Assembly (NCBI RefSeq): GCF_900104515.1
Contig: NZ_FNJL01000002.1
Coordinates: 62,001-126,000, forward strand
DNA: 64,000 nucleotides
From: Paracidovorax cattleyae
GTDB taxonomy: Bacteria; Pseudomonadota; Gammaproteobacteria; Burkholderiales; Burkholderiaceae_C
Reading direction: 5' to 3'
Positions 57,404 through 64,000 of the stretch are shown in pieces. The translations under genes and the position numbers were made by a program. Under the pieces are notes generated by a model that did no database searches, was not told the origin of the DNA, and saw nothing but the letters and a program-made list of their open reading frames with translations. Every line of letters starts with the position of its first letter. Position 1 is the stretch's first letter.

Positions 57404-58972
57404 TCAGTGCATGCCGCTGCCGCAGGGCTGAAGATCCCCATGCACCGGCCGGCCCCGGCCCCTCAGCACCGCGAGGCTGAGCCCGGCCGTGATCCAGGCG
57501 GCCAGCCCGCCATACAGCATCACCCAGCCGAAGCCCTGAATCACCACCTGCTGCAGTGGCGTCACGCTCGCGACCGGCAGGGAGTGGGCGGCCAGCAGTT
57601 GCTGCGCGCCAGGCAGGTCGCCGCCCGCAAGCCGCCGGGCCAGCGCTTGCAGCAGGCCCGGTTCCACTGCCGGCCCCCACAGTCCGCGCAATGCGGCCTG
57701 GATGCCCGCCACCAGCACCAGGCCCATCACGGCGATGTGGATCACCAGCGTGATGAGGCGCGCGCTCACGTCCATGCCTGACGCCATTCCGGCGCGGTGC
57801 GGCGGCACCGAGGCCGTGGTCATGTTGGTGGCCGGCGTCGTGGTCAGGCCCAGTCCGATGCCTGCGACGAGCGCGCCGGGCAGCACGGTCCAGCCGCCGA
57901 GGTGCGCCATCAGGCTGCCGCCCCACATCAGCATGAAGCCCAGCCCGATGATGAAGAGCCCGGAGGGGATCACCCAGGCCGCCTGGCAGCGCAGCAGCAG
58001 CCATTGTGCGACGGGAGGCATGACCAGGAACGGCACCGTATAGACCAGCAGCATCAGGCCGGTGGCCGTGGTGTCCAGGCCCACACCGGCGCCGAAGTAG
58101 AAGGGCAGATAGATCATGAAGGGCCAGTAGCTGCAGTTCATGCCGACGCAGGCCAGGATGCCGCCCGAGAAGTCGCGGATCGTAAATACGGAGAAGTCGA
58201 ACATCGGGCGGGGCTGACTGCGCTCCACCGCGATGAATGCCGCCAGGCTGACGGCGGCCAGGGTGGCCAGGCCGAGGGCGGCAGGACTCTTCCAGCCGAG
58301 GCTTTCGCCCTGCATGAGGAAGCCGGTGAAGCCGAGCACGGCCAGGGTCAGCGTGCCAAGGCCGGCCCAGTCCAGCCGGTGCTCCCGTGCCTGGGGATCG
58401 CGGGACTCCGCCACGCCGGCACGGATCAGGGCCAGCGTGAGCGCGGACAGCGGCACGTGCACCAGGAACACCCAGTGCCAGCTGGAGGCCCAGACGATGG
58501 CGCTGCCGGCCATGGGGCCGAAACCCAACCCGACGCCGGCCACCACGCCCCAGACCGCGAAGGCGCGGCCCCGCTCCCGGCCGTCGGGAAACTGGTGCGA
58601 GAGCAGGGCGATGGAGCAGATGAACATCGCGCCGCCTGCGATCCCCTGCACCAGCCGGCCCAGGATGAGCACGGGCGTGGAGCCGGCCCATCCGCACCAG
58701 AGCGAAGCAAGGCCGAAAGCCAGCACGCTGAGCATGAAGACGCGGCGGCGGCCGTACCGGTCCGCCAGGGTGCCGGTCGCCATCAGCACCGTGGTGCAGC
58801 CGATGGTGTAGGCGTTCATGATCCATTGCAGGCCCTGGAAGTCGGCGTGCAGTTCCTTGTCCAGCACGGACAGGATCACGGGCACGCTGGAAATCTCCAG
58901 GCCGAACATCAGCGCGGAAAGGCAGATGGCGGCCAGCGCCAGGCGCCGGGAGTTCTTGAGGTGTTCAGGCAT
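57404..58972 (-). CDS. MFS drug-resistance type transporter (DHA2, 14-helix)
   Basis: A 522-residue pump with about 14 helices. The loop motif GTLADRYGRRRVFM follows helix 2. Helix 5 carries the antiporter motif C-like GVVAGVGLGFGPMAGSAIV, typical of drug:H+ antiporters such as EmrB/QacA. It is divergent from the LysR gene with 115 AT-rich bp between them, the usual layout for a LysR-regulated efflux pump. Substrate is unknown. Confidence 0.88.
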   Translation of the reverse strand: MPEHLKNSRRLALAAICLSALMFGLEISSVPVILSVLDKELHADFQGLQWIMNAYTIGCTTVLMATGTLADRYGRRRVFMLSVLAFGLASLWCGWAGSTPVLILGRLVQGIAGGAMFICSIALLSHQFPDGRERGRAFAVWGVVAGVGLGFGPMAGSAIVWASSWHWVFLVHVPLSALTLALIRAGVAESRDPQAREHRLDWAGLGTLTLAVLGFTGFLMQGESLGWKSPAALGLATLAAVSLAAFIAVERSQPRPMFDFSVFTIRDFSGGILACVGMNCSYWPFMIYLPFYFGAGVGLDTTATGLMLLVYTVPFLVMPPVAQWLLLRCQAAWVIPSGLFIIGLGFMLMWGGSLMAHLGGWTVLPGALVAGIGLGLTTTPATNMTTASVPPHRAGMASGMDVSARLITLVIHIAVMGLVLVAGIQAALRGLWGPAVEPGLLQALARRLAGGDLPGAQQLLAAHSLPVASVTPLQQVVIQGFGWVMLYGGLAAWITAGLSLAVLRGRGRPVHGDLQPCGSGMH

Positions 58973-59026
58973 AAGGGCTCCAGAAAGCAGGCCGGGAAGG
59001 CAGCCGCCATTCTGGAAAGACTGGAT

Positions 59027-59041
59027 TCATGATACAAATGA
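59027..59041. promoter_or_regulatory. Candidate LysR-type dyad between the MFS pump and LysR genes
   Basis: TCATGATACAAATGA is a dyad of 4-bp arms with a 7-bp centre, 15 bp in total, the size of LysR recognition sites. It lies in the AT-rich divergent region 58973-59087. A weaker AT-rich repeat occurs near 59041-59080. Not tested by comparison. Confidence 0.4.
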
Positions 59042-59087
59042 TTAAATAATGTGGGATTCAGTTGATTTTTTAATTTATTAGAGCGCA

Positions 59088-59993
59088 ATGACCATCGACA
59101 CCGGATTGCTGCACACCTTCGTCGCGGTGCATCGCAACCAGGGCTTTACCCGTGCGGCCCAGCAACTGCACCTGACGCAGTCCGCCGTCAGCCACCAGGT
59201 CCGGCGGCTGGAGGCGCTGGTCGGTCGGCCGCTGTTCCGCCGCACGACCCGTCGCCTGGGCCTGACGGCCGACGGCGAGGATCTGCTGCACCACGCCCAG
59301 CGCGTGCTGCAGGCACAGGAAGCGCTGGAGCGGCATTTCCGCTGCTCGCCCATCGAGGGCACCGTGCGTCTGGGGGTACAGGAGCACTTCATGAGCGACG
59401 GCCTGCCGCAACTGCTGCACCAGTTCGCTCGCAGTTGTCCGCATGTCCGGCTGGAGGTGAGCGTGGGCCTCACGCTCGACCTGTCGGCCATGGTGCGCGA
59501 AGGGGATGTGGACCTCGCCGTGATCACCAGCACGTCCGAAGTGAGCGGCGGCATTCCGCTGCAGCGCCTGCCGATGGTGTGGGCAGCCGCCGAGGGCTGG
59601 GAGCGGCGGGACGGCGCCTCGCTGCCGCTGGCCTATTCGCCGTTGCCGTGCGTGTGCGGCCAGATCGGGATCGATGCGCTCGAGCGGGCGGGCATCCCCT
59701 GGCACAAGGCCTTCAGTTCGCACAGCCTGCACGACCTGCGCGCTGCCGTGCTGAGCGGTCTGGCAGTGGCCATGTTCACGAGCGACAACCTGCGTCCCGG
59801 CATGGTGCTGCTGGGCGAGCGCGACGGGTTGCCGCCATTGCCCATGATGGATTACATGCTGGTCTACAGCGATGGGTCGGTGCAGGGCAGCCGTGAGGCG
59901 GTGCGGGAACTGGGGCGGCTCATCGAACAGACCGAATGGGCCTCGCAGGAGGTGGCCGGCAATGGGCTGCAGCGCGCGCGGACGGCGCGTTAG
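59088..59993 (+). CDS. LysR-family transcriptional regulator
   Basis: A 301-residue regulator. The winged helix-turn-helix is about 5-62 (LLHTFVAVHRNQGFTRAAQQLHLTQSAVSHQVRRLE). The substrate-binding domain follows (about 90-290, VRLGVQEHFMSDGLPQLLHQFA). It probably controls the divergent MFS pump; the effector is unknown. The next gene (Bug-type binding protein) starts 115 bp downstream and may be a separate unit. Confidence 0.92.
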   Translation: MTIDTGLLHTFVAVHRNQGFTRAAQQLHLTQSAVSHQVRRLEALVGRPLFRRTTRRLGLTADGEDLLHHAQRVLQAQEALERHFRCSPIEGTVRLGVQEHFMSDGLPQLLHQFARSCPHVRLEVSVGLTLDLSAMVREGDVDLAVITSTSEVSGGIPLQRLPMVWAAAEGWERRDGASLPLAYSPLPCVCGQIGIDALERAGIPWHKAFSSHSLHDLRAAVLSGLAVAMFTSDNLRPGMVLLGERDGLPPLPMMDYMLVYSDGSVQGSREAVRELGRLIEQTEWASQEVAGNGLQRARTAR

Positions 59994-60108
59994 CGGTCAG
60001 AACGCCGGCCATCGCCGCGAGCCGTCCCACGGATATTGCCCCTGTCTCCACGGCCGCTCCCGCCTTAAGCTGCCGTCTCCACAACACCAACATTCCCGGA
60101 GACTTCCC

Positions 60109-61077
60109 ATGCGCTTGCACACCTGGCTTGCCGTCGCCACCCTCGCCTATACGTCCGTGGCTGTCCTGGCCCAGCCCGCCTTCCCCTCCAAGCCCATCCG
60201 CGTGGTGGTCGGCTTCCCGGCCGGAGGCCCGCTGGACCAGCATGCGCGGCTGCTGACCGACAAGCTGCAGGCGGTACTGGGCCAGCCGGTGGTGGTGGAC
60301 TATAAGGCCGGGGCCGGCGGCACAGTGGGTGCGCAGGACGTGATGAAGGCGGCGCCGGACGGCCACACGCTGATGCTGGCCAACACGGGCGTGATGGTCA
60401 TCAACCCGGCGCTCTACAGCAAGCTGCCGTATTCCACGCTCAAGGATTTCACGCCCATCGCGCGCACGGCGATGCAGCCGCTGGCGCTGCTGGTCAACCC
60501 GAAGCTGCCTGTGCGGAACCTGCAGGAGTTCATCGCTTACGCGAAGGCGCGGCCGGGGCAGGTCAACTTCGGCTCGGCGGGCAACGGGGGCATCAGCCAC
60601 CTGGTGCCGGAGATGTTCAAGACGGCGACGGGGCTGTTCATGGTGCATATCCCGTACCGCGGCAGCGCGCCGGCCTTCACCGACCTGATGGGCGGGCAGG
60701 TGCAGTTCATGGCCGAGAGCATTCCGCAGGCGGCGGCGTACCACCAGCAGGGCAAGGTGCGGGCGCTGGCCGTCACCAGCCGCGCGCGCAATCCGGCGCT
60801 GCCTGACGTGCCCACGGTGATCGAGGGTGGTATCCCCCACTTCGAGGTGGTGGGCTTCTACGGCTTCCTGGCGCCGGCCGGCACGCCCAGGGACGTGGTG
60901 GCGAAGCTCAGCGATGCGTTCGCCCAGGTCATGCAGTCGCCCGACGTCAAGAGCCGCATGGTGGCGCAGGGCGCCGATCCGGCCTTCCTCGGCGCCGATG
61001 CGTTCGCCAGCTTCCTCGCGGCGGAGATGCCGCGCTGGGCCGTGGCGGTGCAGCAGTCCGGCGCCAAGCTGGACTGA
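60109..61077 (+). CDS. Bug/TctC family periplasmic solute-binding protein
   Basis: A 322-residue extracytoplasmic binding protein. The signal peptide (MRLHTWLAVATLAYTSVAVLA) is cleaved near 21-22, and the mature protein begins QPAFPSKPIRVVVGFPAGGPLD, the Bug hallmark. LPDVPTVIEGG and VVGFYGFLAPAGTP are also family blocks. GGAG lies before ATG 60109. No TctA/TctB membrane genes are adjacent; such orphan Bug genes are abundant in Comamonadaceae and Bordetella. Ligand is unknown, often a small carboxylate. Confidence 0.92.
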   Translation: MRLHTWLAVATLAYTSVAVLAQPAFPSKPIRVVVGFPAGGPLDQHARLLTDKLQAVLGQPVVVDYKAGAGGTVGAQDVMKAAPDGHTLMLANTGVMVINPALYSKLPYSTLKDFTPIARTAMQPLALLVNPKLPVRNLQEFIAYAKARPGQVNFGSAGNGGISHLVPEMFKTATGLFMVHIPYRGSAPAFTDLMGGQVQFMAESIPQAAAYHQQGKVRALAVTSRARNPALPDVPTVIEGGIPHFEVVGFYGFLAPAGTPRDVVAKLSDAFAQVMQSPDVKSRMVAQGADPAFLGADAFASFLAAEMPRWAVAVQQSGAKLD

Positions 61078-61118
61078 GCTGTCCTGAACCGAAGCCGCCG
61101 GCGGGCCTGCGGCGGTGG

Positions 61119-63692
61119 TTACGCCGCGCCCGGCGTGGGCGTGCCGGCCGGATCCCTGGGCTGGAGGGCGGCTGCGGACAGAGGCGCGACCGCGGTGGTG
61201 GCCGGGGGCGAGAGCGCCAGGCCTGCGGCGCGCAGCGATTCGAGGATGGAGAACAGCAGGTCGCTCTTCACGCCGCCGGCGTTGCGCGGGTTGCTCACAT
61301 AGCCGATGGCCAGGAAGGTGAGGGTGCCGCTCACGATGTCTTCGAGCGTGACGCTGGGCCCGGGGGTTTCCAGGATGCTTTCGTGGGCCTTGAAGGCGTC
61401 CAGGATCAGGGCGCGCATGCGCTGGGCGTCGGTGTCCAGCGGGGCCGGCAGGCGCAGCAGCACGCGGCCCTGCGAGCCGCCCCAGGTCATGTTGCGCACG
61501 GTCTTGGTGATGAATTCCGAGTTGGGCACGATCACGGTGGAATGGTCGCCCAGCTGGATCTCGGTGGCGCGCACGTTGATGCGGCGGATGTCGCCTTCGG
61601 TGTCGCCGAGCTTGACCCAGTCGCCCACCTTCACGGGCCGCTCGGCCAGCAGGATCAGGCCCGAGATGAAGTTCTGCACGATGGCCTGCAGCCCGAAGCC
61701 GATACCCACCGACAGCGCGCTCGCGACCCAGGCGATGCGCTCCACGCTGATGCCCAGCGCCGCCAGCGCGGCCGCGATCACCATCACGCCGCCGAAATAG
61801 CCGAGCAGGGTGGTAATGGAGCTGCGCATGCCCGGCTCCAGCGTGGTGCTGGGGAAGTACCGGTCGCTGAGCCAGCGCTTGATCACGCGGATGCCGATGA
61901 AACCCGCGATGACGACGCCCAGGGCCGTCAGCAGGGACTGCGGGGCCAGCGCGAAGTTGCCGAGGTTGAGGCCCTGGTCCATCGCGCTGCCCCGGCGGAA
62001 CAGCTCGTCCGGCCCGGTGCCGAAGGGCGCCAGCAGGGCGATGATGAGATAGAAGAACAGCACGACGCGCAGCGCGCCGGACAGCACGACCGCCGCCTGG
62101 TCGAGCAGGCCCGGATCAATGCCCATGCCCGTGTGCAGGCGCCGCCCGAAGCCGCTGCGCGAGGAGAGCAGGGCGTCGCAGAGGTCGTCCACCAGTTGAT
62201 AGAGCAGGTAGGCGGTGGCGAAGGCGACGCCGCTCCAGACCATCTGCCGCGCCAGTGCCCCGGCCAGCGCGATGTAGCCGAAGGCGACCAGCAGCACCAC
62301 GGCCAGGGAGGCGATGCCCGCGCAGGCGACCAGCAGGCCGACCCAGAGCGGGCGTGGCGCGTCGGCCGGGGGCGGCGCGGAATCTTCGCCGGTGGCCGGC
62401 TCCTGCGCCGATACGGGCAGCGGCGCGTTGAGCTGCCGCACCGACGCGGCGACGACGGCGGCCACCAGCAGCGCGAAGCAGGCCTGGGCGGTGATTTCCG
62501 CGGAGAGGCTGGCGCCCACGGCGGCGTTGATCTCCGTCACCATGCCGCCGAGCGCCGCGATGATCGCGATCCACCAGGGGTAGGGGCTCAGCCGGCGGGC
62601 GAGGTCGTCGGGCAGCGAGGGCAGGCGCCAGGAACTGCGCTTGCGCGAGAGCAGGGAGTGCCCCAGGCCGATGGCGAAGGCCGCGAAGACCGCGAGGTTC
62701 ACGGCGGTGTGCCCGAGCCCGTCGAGCCGCTCGCCGAGGTTGTCACCCGCGTCGAGCCCGCTCAGCAGCCATTGCGCGGCGGTGCCGGTGAAGACCACGT
62801 TCGCCAGCACGGAGGCCGAGGCCAGCAGGGAGCGCCGCAGCCGGCCCGCGGGCAGCTTGGCCGGTGCCAGGCGAACGAGCAGGCGCTCGCCGGCCCAGTT
62901 GCCGGCCACCAGGAGCAGCAGCGCCCCCAGCAGGCTGGCGAGGAAGGTCCGGCGCCGCTCGGGTTCGAGGGCGCGCTGCGCAGCCTGTCGGGCCTCGATG
63001 GCCAGGACGGACAGGCGTTCGGTGTCCGTGGGCCACGCGGCGCGCAGGTTGCGCCAGAAGGCGGCGCCCAGGGGCGAATCGGCGCGCGCGGTGAGTTCGG
63101 CCTGGAACTGCTGGCGCCGCTGGCGCAGCAGGTCGGCGCCGAGCTGTTCCGCATCGACGGCGATCAGGCGCGCGAGCTTGAGGTCCGCATCGACGGTGGC
63201 GCGCTGCTTGGCGAGTGCGCTGCGCTGCTGGACGACGTCGGGCGAGTCGGCGGGCGCGCCTTTTTCGGGGGCGGGGCCGAGTCCGGCGAGGCGGCTGTCC
63301 AGGTCCGCCAGATCGGCCGTGCGGCGGGCCACCACCTGCTCGGCGGTGGCGCCCACGGCGTAGGCGTCGTTCACGAGCTTGCGGCCGTCGTCCTGGTCTC
63401 CGAGCTTGCGGGGGATGGCCTCGAGGCGCTTGCGCAGCTCGTCCACGGAGGGCAGCGGCGTGTCGGGATCGACAACATCCGCCGCAGCCGCCGCCGCAGC
63501 GGCTGCGGTGGCCCGGGATGCCGCAGCGCTGCTGGCGGATGCCGGGGCGGAGGCGGGCGCCTGCGGGGCGGCCTGTGCCGTGCCGGGCGGCCAGGCCAGC
63601 AGGCAGGCCGACAGGAGGATCAGCGCCTGCACGGTGCGCGGAAGGCGCCGCAGGAAACGAAGCGGGGAAAGGAAGTGAATGGTCGCGTCCAT
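61119..63692 (-). CDS. DUF3772/MscS-type mechanosensitive channel
   Basis: An 857-residue membrane protein. A signal peptide ends near 42, then an Ala/Ser-rich segment with nine consecutive Ala (about 62-71). The periplasmic DUF3772-like part covers about 75-230. About ten membrane helices follow, and the C-terminal MscS fold has VKVGDWVKLGDTEGDI near 685 and the NSEFITKTVRNMTW block. The pore-lining helix resembles MscS TM3 (GIGFGLQAIVQNFISGLIL). It is likely an osmotic-shock channel or modulator. Convergent with the Bug gene. Confidence 0.88.
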   Translation of the reverse strand: MDATIHFLSPLRFLRRLPRTVQALILLSACLLAWPPGTAQAAPQAPASAPASASSAAASRATAAAAAAAAADVVDPDTPLPSVDELRKRLEAIPRKLGDQDDGRKLVNDAYAVGATAEQVVARRTADLADLDSRLAGLGPAPEKGAPADSPDVVQQRSALAKQRATVDADLKLARLIAVDAEQLGADLLRQRRQQFQAELTARADSPLGAAFWRNLRAAWPTDTERLSVLAIEARQAAQRALEPERRRTFLASLLGALLLLVAGNWAGERLLVRLAPAKLPAGRLRRSLLASASVLANVVFTGTAAQWLLSGLDAGDNLGERLDGLGHTAVNLAVFAAFAIGLGHSLLSRKRSSWRLPSLPDDLARRLSPYPWWIAIIAALGGMVTEINAAVGASLSAEITAQACFALLVAAVVAASVRQLNAPLPVSAQEPATGEDSAPPPADAPRPLWVGLLVACAGIASLAVVLLVAFGYIALAGALARQMVWSGVAFATAYLLYQLVDDLCDALLSSRSGFGRRLHTGMGIDPGLLDQAAVVLSGALRVVLFFYLIIALLAPFGTGPDELFRRGSAMDQGLNLGNFALAPQSLLTALGVVIAGFIGIRVIKRWLSDRYFPSTTLEPGMRSSITTLLGYFGGVMVIAAALAALGISVERIAWVASALSVGIGFGLQAIVQNFISGLILLAERPVKVGDWVKLGDTEGDIRRINVRATEIQLGDHSTVIVPNSEFITKTVRNMTWGGSQGRVLLRLPAPLDTDAQRMRALILDAFKAHESILETPGPSVTLEDIVSGTLTFLAIGYVSNPRNAGGVKSDLLFSILESLRAAGLALSPPATTAVAPLSAAALQPRDPAGTPTPGAA

Positions 63693-63711
63693 GGCTGGAC
63701 CCGCGAGGGTA

Positions 63712-64000
63712 TCACCGTGCCGGACTGAAGAGATCCACCCGGTCGGTGATGATCCCGTCGGTGCCCAGGTCGATGAGCCGCTGCGCGGCCCATTCGTCGT
63801 TCACCGTGTAGCTGAGCGTGCGCAGGCCGCAGGCCTTCACGGCGGCGACGTGCTCCGCCGTCCAGAGCGCATGGTTGCAGACCACCGCCGCGCAGCCGAG
63901 CTGGCGGGCGGTGTCCAGCCAGCCGGGCTCCAGGGCGTCGAGCAGCAGTCCGCGCGGCAGCAGGGGCGCGGCGTCGCGCGCGCCCGTGAGCGCCGCCACC
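63712..64000 (-). CDS. ugpQ: Glycerophosphodiester phosphodiesterase, C-terminal part (truncated by window edge)
   Basis: About 95 residues of a GDPD TIM-barrel enzyme that hydrolyses glycerophosphodiesters. Seen are the late barrel strands: CAAVVCNHALWTAEHVAAVKACGLRTLSYTVNDEWAAQRLIDLGTDGIITDRVDLF. The N-terminal catalytic residues lie beyond the window. The apparent Met at the window edge is internal to the gene. Stop lies 20 bp after the MscS-type gene start. Confidence 0.85.
   Translation of the reverse strand, partial: VAALTGARDAAPLLPRGLLLDALEPGWLDTARQLGCAAVVCNHALWTAEHVAAVKACGLRTLSYTVNDEWAAQRLIDLGTDGIITDRVDLFSPAR

Overview
The window is a GC-rich stretch of a betaproteobacterial chromosome. 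Gene order and protein sequences fit Comamonadaceae, most likely Acidovorax (avenae/citrulli group). Supporting blocks are petABC-sspA-sspB, DciA-like/M23/secA/argJ, pilB-pilC-pilD-coaE-zapD-yacG, ispB // rplU-rpmA-obgE-proB, rppH // proS, prfA-prmC-grxD and an orphan Bug/TctC binding protein. The species name is an inference from these features; no search was run.

Region 1 (1-6.1 kb) is one side of a hydroxamate siderophore cluster. It holds an N5-hydroxyornithine formyltransferase, a FhuF-like ferric-siderophore reductase, a PvdE-type ABC exporter, an ornithine N5-monooxygenase and an Sfp-type phosphopantetheinyl transferase. Together these would make N5-formyl-N5-hydroxyornithine, activate NRPS carrier domains, export the product and release iron. 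No NRPS, receptor or sigma factor is inside the window. A palindrome-rich repeat closes the left edge.

Region 2 (6.1-10.2 kb) is a gene graveyard around one intact chemoreceptor. It contains an interrupted small ORF, an IS3-type transposase tail, a doubly deleted cheW, an intact MCP ending in a CheR/CheB-type pentapeptide, unidentified gene debris, an IS630-type transposase tail and a decayed PAAR-Rhs gene.

Region 3 (10.3-15.3 kb) is housekeeping (trpS, site-2 protease, YciO-type protein, PHP phosphoesterase). A second MCP with almost no periplasmic domain is inserted on the opposite strand.

Region 4 (15.3-19.4 kb) is the most interesting accessory locus. A SAM methyltransferase resembling alpha-keto-acid C-methyltransferases (MrsA/SgvM type) is translationally coupled to a PLP aminotransferase and followed by an MFS exporter. 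Base composition is lower in GC, and an AT-rich leader carries a perfect 19-bp palindrome. The gene set parallels the mrsABC genes that make and export 3-methylarginine in Pseudomonas syringae, so a beta-methylated amino-acid antimetabolite is a plausible product.

Region 5 (19.4-57.1 kb) is core genome: recJ and an RpfE-like gene, lolC/E-lolD, pdxA, mscL, the bc1 complex, sspAB, tRNA-Thr, secA, argJ, mutT, type IV pilus assembly genes, zapD (frameshifted here), tRNA-Pro, ispB, L21/L27, obgE, proB, rppH, proS, a lytic transglycosylase, a PaeA/YtfL-type exporter, an AAA ATPase, grxD, prmC, prfA and hemA.

Region 6 (57.1-64 kb) holds a small membrane protein, a DHA2-type MFS pump divergent from a LysR regulator, a Bug-type binding protein, a large DUF3772/MscS channel and the C-terminal end of a glycerophosphodiester phosphodiesterase that runs off the window.
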